Positions 35,701-44,941 of a stretch of DNA of 64,000 nt are shown here, piece after piece. The notes under the pieces are model-generated. The model was not told where the DNA came from and did no database searches. It saw only the letters and a list, made by a program, of their open reading frames with translations. The stretch lies in assembly GCF_012516315.1 (NCBI RefSeq), contig NZ_CP051185.1, forward strand, positions 2,159,403-2,223,402, written 5' to 3'. Both the position numbers and the translations under genes were made by a program. Numbering within the stretch: position 1 is the stretch's first letter; each line of letters begins with the position of its first letter. The stretch is from Limnospira fusiformis SAG 85.79 (GTDB taxonomy: Bacteria; Cyanobacteriota; Cyanobacteriia; Cyanobacteriales; Microcoleaceae).

Positions 35701-36318
35701 TTATCTTGTCGGATATATGTTAACCCATTCTAGCAGAACTTCCCCAGCTTCTGCCAAATTCTGACCAAAACTCAAAAAGCCGTCTTCATGTCCTCCCATG
35801 ACTAAAATTCGCTGATCGGCTAGATTTTCCACCGCGAATAAACGGAACATTTCCTCTGCCATTTGCGGGGTTCCATAGGGAACATTAGGGTTAGTGGTAG
35901 GAACTTTAAACATCAATTTCTGCCAAATTTGGGGATGATGAACATGGGCGATCGCCGTAATTTGAGGTTGATGGCTATATATGGCAGCATGGGTTAAGGC
36001 TTCTGATGAGGCTTTAATCGGACCGCGACAGGTGATCCAATTTTCCGGCCAACTAAAATCGTAAACCAGGGTATAATGTTGGGGAGTTAAATGGGCTAGG
36101 TGTCCGGTTTGGGTTCCGGTGATGATAAATTCCCGGGAGTTTCCCACACGCACACTGACATTACCAAACCCAATGCCATTGTCATAGACTCCAATTAGTC
36201 CTAAAGAATATAAGCGATCGCGCCAATACATCAACTCCCCTAAGACGGGTGAGGCTAAGGGTTCAGCCTCTATCCAATTACATTGATATTTGATAACACC
36301 TTCATCAATCATGGTCAT
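35701..36318 (-). CDS. Class II aldolase/adducin family protein
   Basis: The 205-residue protein has the zinc-site pattern of class II aldolases. [10 protein letters not shown] and [20 protein letters not shown] come first, then [26 protein letters not shown] with the metal-binding histidines. A late segment is [20 protein letters not shown]. The substrate is not clear; related proteins include fuculose phosphate aldolase and methylthioribulose dehydratase. The zinc ligands appear intact. It is transcribed toward rpoZ. Confidence 0.82.
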   Translation of the reverse strand: MTMIDEGVIKYQCNWIEAEPLASPVLGELMYWRDRLYSLGLIGVYDNGIGFGNVSVRVGNSREFIITGTQTGHLAHLTPQHYTLVYDFSWPENWITCRGPIKASSEALTHAAIYSHQPQITAIAHVHHPQIWQKLMFKVPTTNPNVPYGTPQMAEEMFRLFAVENLADQRILVMGGHEDGFLSFGQNLAEAGEVLLEWVNIYPTR

Positions 36319-36517
36319 TTCGAGTTAACTGCCACTGCGGTAGGTTGGGAAATATTACCCGGCAATAATTCCCTCATCGAGTGATTTTATACTGTGTTGT
36401 TGATCCGGGCAATGATTCCGGCAATTTCGGGAAGATGAAAATCTCAAAACGGGCGATCGCATATTGACGAGCAGGTGTAATGTAAGATCAACAATAGTAG
36501 TGATAACTACCCCAAAT

Positions 36518-36913
36518 ATGAAGCGTCAAATCATCTGCACCAATCGCGCCCCTGCTCCTGTGGGGCCTTATAGCCAAGCAGTGATCGTCAATGGTATGGT
36601 ATTTGTGTCCGGCCAAATTGCGATCGATCCAGAAAGCAATCAACTCATCGGTTCAGGAGATATTGAACAACAGACCAAACAGGTAATGGCGAACCTAGAA
36701 GCCATCCTTACCGCCGCCAAAAGCAGTTGGTCAGAAGTAGTCAAAACCACCATTTTCCTCAAGGATATGAGCCATTTTAGCAGCGTAAATGAAATTTATG
36801 CAAAATTTTTCGATTCCGAAAATGCTCCCGCTCGTGCCTGCGTAGAAGTAGCCAGATTACCCAAAGATGTACTGGTAGAAATAGACTGCATTGCCACAGT
36901 ATCTGACAGCTAA
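36518..36913 (+). CDS. RidA family enamine/imine deaminase
   Basis: The 131-residue product from the ATG at 36518 begins MKRQIICTNRAPAPVGPYSQ and has GMVFVSGQIAIDP, QTKQVMANLEAILTAA, VKTTIFLKDMSHFSSVNEIY and PARACVEVARLPKDVLVEID. The Arg in ARACVEV and the terminal Glu-Ile-Asp are the active-site features of RidA. It hydrolyses reactive 2-aminoacrylate released by PLP enzymes. The longer frame from 36464 lacks similarity. Confidence 0.93.
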   Translation: MKRQIICTNRAPAPVGPYSQAVIVNGMVFVSGQIAIDPESNQLIGSGDIEQQTKQVMANLEAILTAAKSSWSEVVKTTIFLKDMSHFSSVNEIYAKFFDSENAPARACVEVARLPKDVLVEIDCIATVSDS

Positions 36914-37052
36914 AATCTCAACCTTGCCGGAAATGGTTGACGGGTGAGTGAACTTGAGGACTGACAACCACAAGAGCATGATTTAATCACAAATTCGGTT
37001 AATATTTTAGGGCAATACGGTATAATAAGCGAGAAGGGTTGAGGATAAACCT

Positions 37053-37712
37053 ATTGCCAGATATGTCAAACCCAAGGAAGCCGCCCAAATCCTTGGAGTC
37101 CATGAAAGAACACTCCGCAGATGGGACGACAATGGCTCAATCGACACCATCAGAACCCCCGCTGGGCAACGACGATACAACGTTGAGTGATATACTGATT
37201 CCATATCAGGCAGTGACAAACGCAAAGTCGTTATCTATGCCAGAGTTAGTAGCCGCGCCCAGCAGTCCGACCTCAACCGACAGGTGGCCGCACTGTCCAA
37301 CCTCTACCCCGAAGCAGAAGTCGTCTCAGAAATCGGAGGCGGGCTCAACTTCAAGGGAAAGAAAATGCTGGCCTTACTGGGACATCATTTGTCAGGAGAT
37401 GTCCGCATGGTTGTCGTTGCCCACCCAGACCGATTGGCAATATGGGGATTTGACTTGTTTCGATGGCTCTGTGAGCAAAACAGGTGCTCACTCATGGTTC
37501 TCAACGAGACAAGTCTCAGTCCAGAACCAGAAATGGTTGAGGACATCCTCGCCATCCTCCACTGCTTCAGTTCCCGATTATACGGACTGCGTAAATATAA
37601 AACTCAGGTCAAAGAAGATCCGGATTTACCCCAGCCCCGAGCTAAATCAAGTCTGGCGCCAATGGCTGGCCGCTTGTCGGTATTGCTACAACCAAGCAAT
37701 TGCATTATCTAG
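37053..37712 (+). pseudogene. tnpA: IS607 tnpA serine recombinase, inactivated
   Basis: One frame encodes an IS607 TnpA: a MerR-like helix-turn-helix (ARYVKPKEAAQILGVHERTL, then RRWDDNGSIDTIRTPAGQRR), a serine-recombinase domain with VVIYARVSSRAQQSDLNRQV, and a C-terminal MVEDILAILHCFSSRLYGLR. A TGA at 37188-37190 interrupts it where a Trp codon is likely. The expected start (ATG before GCC AGA TAT) is ATT at 37053. These two changes indicate loss of function. Only a short ORF from 37284 remains open, and it lacks the catalytic serine region. Confidence 0.8.
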
Positions 37713-38733
37713 GAGTGGTAAACGACTAAGCAAGTTAAAGTTACGCAATAAAGTGATGCAGAGTGACTTACCCGAATGGGTCAAAGAAACACCCTGCCAC
37801 ATTCGGCAAAATGCCATCTTTGATGCCTATCAGGCTTTGAGCGCCAGTCCTGATGCCAGGTTTAGAAGTTGTCGTGACAGCTCTCAAGGGATTAAGTTCA
37901 ATAATACTAATTTCTCTTCAGGGAGTTGGTATCCAAGACTAACGAAAGGATTAACTTTCATGGTTTCCGAACCCATCCCTAAAACTTGCGGGCAAGGGAC
38001 TCAGTTGGTGTTTACCAAAGGTCGATGGTTTGCGATTTTCCCTGAACCAGTTGCCGTTACCCCAACTGACGCTACTGGCGTGATTGCATTAGACCCGGGT
38101 GTGCGAACTTTCATAACCGGGTTTGATGGTTCACGATTTCTGGAATTGGGCTCCGGGGATATTGGACGCATTACTAGGCTATGTCAACATTTGGATGATT
38201 TAATGAGCCGAATCGCCAAGGAACCCTGTCGTTCAAGGAGGCGACGGATGAGGCAAGCGGCTCAACGAATGAGAACCAAAATCCGCAATCTAGTTGATGA
38301 AGCCCACAAACAAATTGCTCACTACTTGACTCACAACTACAGCATAATTTTTCTGCCGACCTTCGAGACTTCCAACATGGTTGCCAAAGCCAAGCGGAAA
38401 ATCAAATCCAAGACTGCCCGCGCCATGCTGACATGGGCGCATTATCGATTCAAACTAACCCTGAGACATCAAGCCGAGATAACTGGAACCACAGTTGTAG
38501 ATGTGACGGAAGAATACACCAGCAAAACCTGTACTCACTGTGGTCATGTGCATTCCCAGCTAGGTGGCTCAAAAGTGTTCCGATGTCCTGAGTGCGGGTT
38601 CACTCTACCCAGGGACTGGAACGGTGCTTTTGGAATCTTTCTAAAAGCTTTGCGGGATACCGCCTCTGTTACCTTAACGGGTAATAGTGCTATCGTCGCA
38701 TTGTCAGGCAATAGCCGGATAAATGTCGCGTAA
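37537..38733 (+). CDS. tnpB: IS607 TnpB RNA-guided nuclease, apparently intact
   Basis: The start is uncertain; no ATG or GTG precedes the conserved LRSKKIRIYPSPE, so the TTG at 37537 is chosen (398 residues). RuvC motifs are visible: Asp in ALDPGVRTF near residue 190, Glu in IFLPTFETSN near 272, and Asp in PRDWNGAFGI near 365. The zinc finger is CTHCGHVHSQLGGSK then CPECG. TnpB cuts DNA guided by an RNA from the element's right end, preserving the element. It overlaps the 3' end of tnpA in another frame, as is usual. The core shows no stops, so it may persist by itself. Confidence 0.85.
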   Translation: MRTSSPSSTASVPDYTDCVNIKLRSKKIRIYPSPELNQVWRQWLAACRYCYNQAIALSRSGKRLSKLKLRNKVMQSDLPEWVKETPCHIRQNAIFDAYQALSASPDARFRSCRDSSQGIKFNNTNFSSGSWYPRLTKGLTFMVSEPIPKTCGQGTQLVFTKGRWFAIFPEPVAVTPTDATGVIALDPGVRTFITGFDGSRFLELGSGDIGRITRLCQHLDDLMSRIAKEPCRSRRRRMRQAAQRMRTKIRNLVDEAHKQIAHYLTHNYSIIFLPTFETSNMVAKAKRKIKSKTARAMLTWAHYRFKLTLRHQAEITGTTVVDVTEEYTSKTCTHCGHVHSQLGGSKVFRCPECGFTLPRDWNGAFGIFLKALRDTASVTLTGNSAIVALSGNSRINVA

Positions 38734-38743
38734 ATGTATCAGG

Positions 38744-38800
38744 AACCCTTCACCCCAGATGTCACTATCTGAGTAAACTGGGGTCAAATAGTCAAAGGGG
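38744..38800 (+). other. Hairpin at the IS607 right end, candidate omega RNA 3' part
   Basis: ACCCCAG (38752-38758) pairs with CTGGGGT (38778-38784), enclosed by ACCCTT near 38745 and AAGGGGT near 38795. It begins 10 bases after the tnpB stop. TnpB guide RNAs are made from this position, with the guide just past the element end. The exact boundary cannot be fixed from one copy. Confidence 0.4.
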
Positions 38801-38895
38801 TAGGCAATGGTTTCACGATTACCAGGGTCATCCTAAACCAGATTAGTGAACCTGTCTACCTAGGCAATTTAAATCAATTCACAGGACATAAGATA

Positions 38896-40224
38896 ATGAC
38901 CATTAACCCCAAAATTTCACCAGCTTTTGCTCCGTTTTTATCCAACACCGACCCCCAAGGGAAACAAGATGCGATCGTAATTTTCCAGGGACAATACCCC
39001 ACAAATATCGCGCCGCGTGACTCTCAACAAAGATTTAATACTATCCAGCAAACGGCCACCAGTCACCAAGCCGAAGTTAGTAAACTAGCAGCCAGTTATA
39101 AAAGTGCTGTCGGTCAAAACTTCAATGTATCTGCTATTGGTTCAGGTGCATTACCCATTGCTACAGTAGAAGTGACCGCAGAGACTTTACCAGCTTTAGT
39201 GGAACAGCCAGGAGTGGTAGTGGTTTTACCCAACCAAAAAATCAAATTAATTGAACCTAGCGCCATTGACTATCAACAATTACGGAGACAGGAAGAAAAC
39301 AACAAATTAACCTGGGGATTAGAACTCTTAGAAATTCCCAAAATGTGGGAAAAAACCAAAGGGAAAGGAGTTACAGTATCCGTTCTCGATACGGGAGTAC
39401 ATGGAGATCATCCAGCCTTAAAAGACCGGGTGAAAGGGTTTGTAGTCATCGACCCTTTAGGGCGACGAATTACCGCTACCCCTTCCTTTGACGGTGGAAA
39501 TCATGGAACCCACGTTTGTGGTACTGTGGCTGGTGGTAAAACGGAAAGTGGGGTTTCAATTGGTGTCGCCCCAGAAGCTGACTTACTGGCGGGAGGGGTT
39601 CTGATTGGTAATGCCACCCTGCGAACCTTAATTGAGGGTATTTCCTGGTCAATTGAGAATGGGGCAGATGTGATTAATATGTCCTTGGGTATGAGTTACT
39701 ATGAGCCTCTGTTTGCTCAGGTTTTCGATATGCTGATCAATCAATATGATGTTCTCCCAGTGGTGGCGGTCGGTAACGAAAATCATGGTAATACTAGCTG
39801 TCCAGGAAATGCTCATAATGCTTTCTCTATCGGCGCGGTGGAAATGCTCCCTAATTCTGAACTGGGAATTACATTTTTTAGCAGTGGCGCAAGTTTAGTA
39901 TTTCCAGATGATGCTCCTAACCGCTTAGTGACTAAGCCTGATGTATCAGCCCCTGGGGCTCAGGTTTATTCGGCTGTTCCTCCCACTAAACAGGCTAATG
40001 GGTCTTTTGAGTATACTTATATGGATGGTACATCTATGGCGACTCCCCACGTGGCTGGAGTGGTGGCGCTATTGTTAGCTGCACAACCTGATGTTCCGGT
40101 GAGTAAAATTGTGGAAGTGTTGCGAGAAACCGCCGAACATCCTGGGGGAGAACAAATGCGCCCGGATAACCGTTGGGGATGGGGGTTAATTAAGCCCTGG
40201 GAAGCTCTACAAGCTCTGAAATAG
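38896..40224 (+). CDS. S8 family (subtilisin-like) serine protease
   Basis: The 442-residue protein has the full catalytic triad: Asp in SVLDTGVHGDHP near residue 166, His in NHGTHVCGTVAGG near 204, and Ser in DGTSMATPHVAGVVALLLAA near 377. An N-terminal region (residues 20-125) with DAIVIFQGQYP and PGVVVVLPNQKIKL resembles an I9 propeptide. No clear signal peptide is seen. The gene is followed by a separate I9-like ORF on the same strand. Confidence 0.93.
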   Translation: MTINPKISPAFAPFLSNTDPQGKQDAIVIFQGQYPTNIAPRDSQQRFNTIQQTATSHQAEVSKLAASYKSAVGQNFNVSAIGSGALPIATVEVTAETLPALVEQPGVVVVLPNQKIKLIEPSAIDYQQLRRQEENNKLTWGLELLEIPKMWEKTKGKGVTVSVLDTGVHGDHPALKDRVKGFVVIDPLGRRITATPSFDGGNHGTHVCGTVAGGKTESGVSIGVAPEADLLAGGVLIGNATLRTLIEGISWSIENGADVINMSLGMSYYEPLFAQVFDMLINQYDVLPVVAVGNENHGNTSCPGNAHNAFSIGAVEMLPNSELGITFFSSGASLVFPDDAPNRLVTKPDVSAPGAQVYSAVPPTKQANGSFEYTYMDGTSMATPHVAGVVALLLAAQPDVPVSKIVEVLRETAEHPGGEQMRPDNRWGWGLIKPWEALQALK

Positions 40225-40378
40225 GTTTAATTATCATATTAGTTAGGGGGGGGTAATTGTGATGATCCCATACGGCATAATTGGATTGACTTTGCTGGGG
40301 GTGGTGCCAGGAGATGCTAACCCAGCAGCGCTCCCCCCATTAACCCCATTAAACATTTGTGTTAGGGAGAACCGCGAT

Positions 40379-40717
40379 ATGAAAATTAGCCCCGAATTTG
40401 CTGCTCGTTTGGCGCGTCTCAAGTCTCAGGAAAAAATCCGGGTTTTGGTTTTCCTCCAGGTTCCCCCATCAAATCATCAGCGATCGCCACGTCTATCTCC
40501 TGAACAGCGAAAAGCTGAAATGGTTGCTACACAAAAGGCGGCGGAAAGTTCCCTTAATCAGATTAAGCCTATTCTGAATCAGTATAATGGTAAATTACTC
40601 GCCCCAAGCCCTAGTTTACTGGGTACGATTCCCGTTGAAATAACTGTGGCTGGTGTTTATGTCCTTAGTCAATCTAATGCGGTTAAATCGATAATTGAGG
40701 ATCAGGATATTAACTGA
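40379..40717 (+). CDS. Stand-alone I9-like protease inhibitor or propeptide
   Basis: The 112-residue product from the ATG at 40379, after AGGGAGA, begins KISPEFAARLARLKSQEKIR then VLVFLQVPPS. It ends with VEITVAGVYVLSQSNAVKSI, the pattern of subtilisin I9 propeptides (a VLVxL strand early and a VxxIxxD at the end). It has no protease domain. Lying 155 bases after the subtilase, it may inhibit or help fold that enzyme. The longer frame from 40259 is an alternative start. Confidence 0.6.
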   Translation: MKISPEFAARLARLKSQEKIRVLVFLQVPPSNHQRSPRLSPEQRKAEMVATQKAAESSLNQIKPILNQYNGKLLAPSPSLLGTIPVEITVAGVYVLSQSNAVKSIIEDQDIN

Positions 40718-40731
40718 TAGATAGATGGTAA

Positions 40732-42750
40732 TCATGAGGAAATATCTACTACTGGTTTTTTCCCCAATAACCAATAAGTAGTCATCTGTCCTTTTCCTTT
40801 GACCGGAATAGGACCGCGTTCTTTAAATATATAATTCTTCTTCAGGCGATTGTAGGTTTCCTCGGTGACTTGAATAGAACCCGGTGTTCCTGATGATTCC
40901 ATGCGGGAAGCAATATTAACCGCATCTCCCCATAAATCATAAATAAATTTTTTAATCCCAATTACCCCAGCTACCACGGAGCCGGTATTGATACCAATGC
41001 GAATTTGGAAGGATTCTGAACCCACTAAATAACTACCTTGAAACTGCTTCATTGCTGCTTGCATTTCTAAAGCCATATCAGCGATCGCCTCCGCATGATT
41101 ATCTTGCGGTAGTGGTAAACCTCCCACCACCATATAAGCATCGCCAATGGTTTTAATCTTCTCTAATTTATGTTTCTCGGCTAGGTGATCAAAAATCGAA
41201 AACATTTCATTAAGTAAACTCACTAAATCAATGGGGTGCATCCGTGCGGACAGCGGGGTAAATCCCACAATATCAGCAAATAAAATAGTCACTTCTTCAA
41301 TAGCAGAAGCTATAGCTTTTTTATTGGCTTTCAACTGGTCTGCAATAGGCTTAGGTAAAACATTAAGTAATAGCTCTTCCGATCGCTCCTTTTCTTGAAG
41401 CAGCGCCGCCGTCCTTTCTAATACCCGTTGTTCTAATTCTCGGTTAGTATTTTCTAGCGCAATAAATGAATCCCGCAAATTCTGTATCATCATATTAAAG
41501 GATTCAGATAACATCCCCAATTCTCGGATCTTCTCAACTTTTACCTTTTGATTTAACTCAGCACTAGCGGTAGCATTACGAGCGCCACTAGCAATAGCAC
41601 TGGAGGCTTCACTGAGGCGTAAAATCGGTTCACTAATCCATCTAGCAGTCAGAATACCCAAAATTATCGCTAACACTAACGCCATCATAAATAATAAAAT
41701 TGTGATGCGGGTATTTTCATGGATCTGTTCCATAAAATCCGCTTCGGGAACCACCACCACAATTAACCAATCAATTCCCCTAGGGTCAATCATGGGAGTT
41801 ACCTGGACAAACTCTCGCCGACTACTAGCATAAAAACTGAGGTGATCGTGATTATCTATTTGACTAATATAAGCTAATTTATTAGCCAAATATCGGGCAG
41901 TTTCTCTGGTCATTATGTCACTGCTTTCCGCTGCTAAAATTCTTTCAGTGTCGCGATTTTCTTCATCAGTAATAAAGGTTTTTTCTAGGGTAGAAGTTCC
42001 CACCAAATAACCATTACGTTCCACAATAAATGTTTGTCCGGTTTTGCCAATTTCTAAGGTACCGAGAAACTCACTAATTCGCTTTAAAGTTAGGTCACTG
42101 CTGGCTACACCTAGTAAATTTCCTTCCGGATCATTAATTGGTCGATTAGCAGAAACCACTAAGGCTTGGGAGCCAAAATACCCATAAATCTCACTCCAAA
42201 CCGGCTTACCCGCCTCCACCGCGACCAGATACCAAGGTCTAACTCTAGGATCATAATTATCCCGGGAACTCACCAACTCAGTTCGGTTCCCCTGATCATC
42301 TGTTAACCATTTTTCTAACTGACGATTAGTGCTATCAGCTAAAATATCAAATTCAATAGAACCATCATCATAGCGTCCCGCGCCAATATAATCCCCGTTT
42401 TCCATACCCATACCAATATAGCTGGCGGTGGGGAACTGCTGTAATTGTGTCCATAGATAGCGTTCTAGTGCGGGAATGTTATCTATGGAAATTAACCCTT
42501 GATTGATAGCATCAACATTAATTTGATTAATCAAGTGAGGAGTTTCCAGATAGGTATTCATTTCCTGTTTAATCCGGTTACTAACCTCAACTTGTAACTG
42601 GGTAGCTAGGTCATTCATCGCGCGGGTTCTATTCCGATAAGATAACCATCCTGTTAATCCGAAAGCTATGGTAATTTGTAGCAAAAAAGGGACAATTAAG
42701 ACTAGACGCAAAGATAACTTGGGTATGGGGGGAATAATAAATAAGCGCAT
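40732..42750 (-). CDS. Membrane adenylate cyclase with Cache sensor and HAMP
   Basis: The 672-residue protein has an N-terminal membrane helix (LVLIVPFLLQITIAFGLTGW) and a periplasmic double Cache region (residues about 45-340, with VRPWYLVAVEAGKPVWSEIY and TFIVERNGYLVG). A second helix (ILLFMMALVLAIILGILT) and a HAMP domain follow, then a class III cyclase domain near 480-660. Metal Asp residues are in VTILFADIVGFTPLSARM and KTIGDAYMVVGGLP. The Lys in KIKTIGD and Asp in YDLWGDAVNIASR favour ATP over GTP. It probably makes cAMP in response to an external ligand. Confidence 0.92.
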   Translation of the reverse strand: MRLFIIPPIPKLSLRLVLIVPFLLQITIAFGLTGWLSYRNRTRAMNDLATQLQVEVSNRIKQEMNTYLETPHLINQINVDAINQGLISIDNIPALERYLWTQLQQFPTASYIGMGMENGDYIGAGRYDDGSIEFDILADSTNRQLEKWLTDDQGNRTELVSSRDNYDPRVRPWYLVAVEAGKPVWSEIYGYFGSQALVVSANRPINDPEGNLLGVASSDLTLKRISEFLGTLEIGKTGQTFIVERNGYLVGTSTLEKTFITDEENRDTERILAAESSDIMTRETARYLANKLAYISQIDNHDHLSFYASSRREFVQVTPMIDPRGIDWLIVVVVPEADFMEQIHENTRITILLFMMALVLAIILGILTARWISEPILRLSEASSAIASGARNATASAELNQKVKVEKIRELGMLSESFNMMIQNLRDSFIALENTNRELEQRVLERTAALLQEKERSEELLLNVLPKPIADQLKANKKAIASAIEEVTILFADIVGFTPLSARMHPIDLVSLLNEMFSIFDHLAEKHKLEKIKTIGDAYMVVGGLPLPQDNHAEAIADMALEMQAAMKQFQGSYLVGSESFQIRIGINTGSVVAGVIGIKKFIYDLWGDAVNIASRMESSGTPGSIQVTEETYNRLKKNYIFKERGPIPVKGKGQMTTYWLLGKKPVVDISS

Positions 42751-42816
42751 GATTGATTAGTAGTGCCTCCCAAGATGTCTAAACTGAACCCGTGAAATAT
42801 TGATAGGATTTGATGG

Positions 42817-43464
42817 TCAATGCGATCGCCATCGGATTTGAGCTTTCATAGCATTTAACTCAGCTTCAATTTCGGCATCAGAATAGTTATCATAGTTGTA
42901 TTCATCTCCCCGGCTGATTAATTCTTGCGATCGCACTTCTAATTCAATAGCTCGCTCCTCAAGGCGGTCTATAATCCTAGTATAATCAAGGCTTTCCTCC
43001 ATTTCATTCAAACGTTGGTAAGCCTCCAGAGAATAGGATCTAGACCGATACAGATCCCGCTGAGTTTTAGCATTAGCTGCACGCTCCGAGAGTTCTCGTA
43101 AATTAGATTTAAGTTGTGCCAAAATTTGTTGCTGTATCTGCAACTGTTCTTGCATCTGACTAGCTGTATGTAAGTAAGATTTCCTTCTAATTAGAGCCTC
43201 CCGTGCTACCGATTCAGAACCCTTTTTCAGACCCAACTGAGCCCTTTTGTGCCACTCCTGGGCACTTTTTTCAGCATCAATATAATCCTGTTCTATTTGT
43301 TTTTGGGTGCTACGGGTATCAGCTATGATCTGTCGTAGTTGAACTAGATCTGACTGCATTTGGTCTATAGCTTCCTTGAGCAGTTGGTCAGGATCTTTAG
43401 TTTGGTTAAATAGGCGGCTAACATGGGAGCCAACCATCTGCCAAACTTGATTCAGGAGTTGCAT
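42817..43464 (-). CDS. PspA/IM30 (Vipp1-like) family protein
   Basis: The 215-residue protein is almost entirely coiled coil, as in the PspA/Vipp1 family. The N-terminal helix and QMVGSHVSRLFNQTKDPDQL then LKEAIDQMQSDLVQLRQIIA match helix 1-2 of the family. It ends with AEIEAELNAMKAQIRW and lacks the extra C-terminal helix of Vipp1, so it is more PspA-like. Members form rings on the inner membrane and protect it under stress. A 12-base perfect palindrome, CAGGTTAACCTG, lies at 43565-43576, 100 bases upstream, and could be an operator. Confidence 0.83.
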   Translation of the reverse strand: MQLLNQVWQMVGSHVSRLFNQTKDPDQLLKEAIDQMQSDLVQLRQIIADTRSTQKQIEQDYIDAEKSAQEWHKRAQLGLKKGSESVAREALIRRKSYLHTASQMQEQLQIQQQILAQLKSNLRELSERAANAKTQRDLYRSRSYSLEAYQRLNEMEESLDYTRIIDRLEERAIELEVRSQELISRGDEYNYDNYSDAEIEAELNAMKAQIRWRSH

Positions 43465-43687
43465 TTATTATGACCTGAAAAGGTGAACACTTGACCAATA
43501 TTCAGAGATGGTCAACGGACAGGCGCGAAGCATGATACTATCCACAGATAGCAGCAATACCTAGCAGGTTAACCTGTCCTTATTGTAGCCTTTCGTTCCC
43601 CGAAAATGATCAGCAATTAAGTGGGTTCTACTGGTATTAATACCTCGGAGTTACCAGGAGGGCTTATCATGTGAACCATGGTTAAGA

Positions 43688-44908
43688 TTACTCTCCTGGT
43701 GATGGGGTATCAAATTGAACGGCAATTCCTGCGGCTCGTAATTCTTCAGCGAGGAGTTTAGCCGATTCCGCATCACCCAAAGCACCCATTTGAATTTTGA
43801 CACCTGTTTTAAATCTGCGGATGTAGGCATCAGGAACCACTCGGCGCACTGTTTCTAGCTTGGCATCATTGTCGTAATCTGTTACCACATAATAGAATCC
43901 ATCTTCAGCCCTCACAGGATTAGCATTAACCTGGGTGGGAGTATTCGCCGGGGTGGGAGTATTAGCTTGGGGGGTAGTTCCGCCTGCGGGTGCTGCGGGT
44001 GCTGCGGGTGCTGCGGGTGCTGCGGGTGCTGCGGGTGCGGGTGTAGGTGCGACAGGTTGAGGTAACAGTTCCTGGGATAGGTTATTAAGTCCAGGACCAG
44101 TGGGAATCACCACAGACGGAGATGGAGCGGGGGGAGGTGTTGCGCTGCCATCTAGTGGAGCGGCTTGGGGTGCAGTGGTAGGGGGGTTAGGATTAGGATT
44201 GATGGTACTGAGGGTATTGAGATCTAACTCCACAAACTCCTGGGTAGCCAGGTTAGGAGATGTCGGTTCTACTCTGTTGGCATCCATTGGCTCAGAAGTA
44301 GGAGTCATAGAATCCCTAAACAGACGATTGAAGCCTAGTATTTGCAAGCCGGCACCACCTGTGACGACATAGCCTAAAATGGCACTAGAAATAAACAGCA
44401 GCAGCATAGAGACCATCCCCAAGGGGGTAAATAATCTATTAGTCCAACTTTGACTGCGTTGCTGTTTTCTATATTCGGCACGTTTTTCGATGCTGCTAAT
44501 CAGTTTTTCGGTCGATTCCAGGTAGCCTAACGGTGAGGTGGCGCTTGAGGTTTCGACGCTGGAACCATTGCCGTTGGCTGTTGTTTGGTTTTGGCTATGG
44601 GGAACAATGGGAGCGGGTTCTGGTAAGACGACTGATTCCCAGCCTGTGGGGGGGCGCTGTGGTTCTGCTTGACTTGCGGGTAATTCTGGAGTTCTGACAG
44701 GAGGAGCGATCGCACCTGGAAATGATTGCGATTGGTTATTAGATGGCTCCCTAGGCTGCTGATTATCAGATTGAGATTGCCTTCTATATCGCCGATAGCG
44801 GGTTAGTTCCTGCTCTAGTTTTACGTCTAGGCTTTCCAAAACCGATTGGAGGACTGGTTGTAGTTGGGGGGGGGAGGAGGTAGTTTCAATTTGAGAAGAT
44901 TGGCTCAT
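43688..44908 (-). CDS. SPOR domain membrane protein
   Basis: From the ATG at 44908 the 406-residue protein has a cytoplasmic Pro-rich region, a membrane helix at about 163-185 (PLGMVSMLLLFISSAILGYV) and an extracytoplasmic Pro/Ala-rich linker. The linker includes a tandem run of AAP tripeptides (PAPAAPAAPAAPAAPAAPAGG-like) from a GGTGCTGCG microsatellite on the plus strand. The C-terminal SPOR domain has FYYVVTDYDNDAKLETVRRV and KTGVKIQMGALGDAESAKLL. SPOR domains bind denuded peptidoglycan at the septum. The start codon is 33 bases from the divergent DciA-like gene. Confidence 0.87.
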   Translation of the reverse strand: MSQSSQIETTSSPPQLQPVLQSVLESLDVKLEQELTRYRRYRRQSQSDNQQPREPSNNQSQSFPGAIAPPVRTPELPASQAEPQRPPTGWESVVLPEPAPIVPHSQNQTTANGNGSSVETSSATSPLGYLESTEKLISSIEKRAEYRKQQRSQSWTNRLFTPLGMVSMLLLFISSAILGYVVTGGAGLQILGFNRLFRDSMTPTSEPMDANRVEPTSPNLATQEFVELDLNTLSTINPNPNPPTTAPQAAPLDGSATPPPAPSPSVVIPTGPGLNNLSQELLPQPVAPTPAPAAPAAPAAPAAPAAPAGGTTPQANTPTPANTPTQVNANPVRAEDGFYYVVTDYDNDAKLETVRRVVPDAYIRRFKTGVKIQMGALGDAESAKLLAEELRAAGIAVQFDTPSPGE

Positions 44909-44941
44909 AACAAAATTCCTGGAAAATGGGGTTGATTTTAA

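Noticed and set aside
37039-38733. One 564-codon fused transposase
   Set aside because: The first 166 or so codons are the shadow frame of tnpA; only the TnpB part is real coding sequence in this frame.
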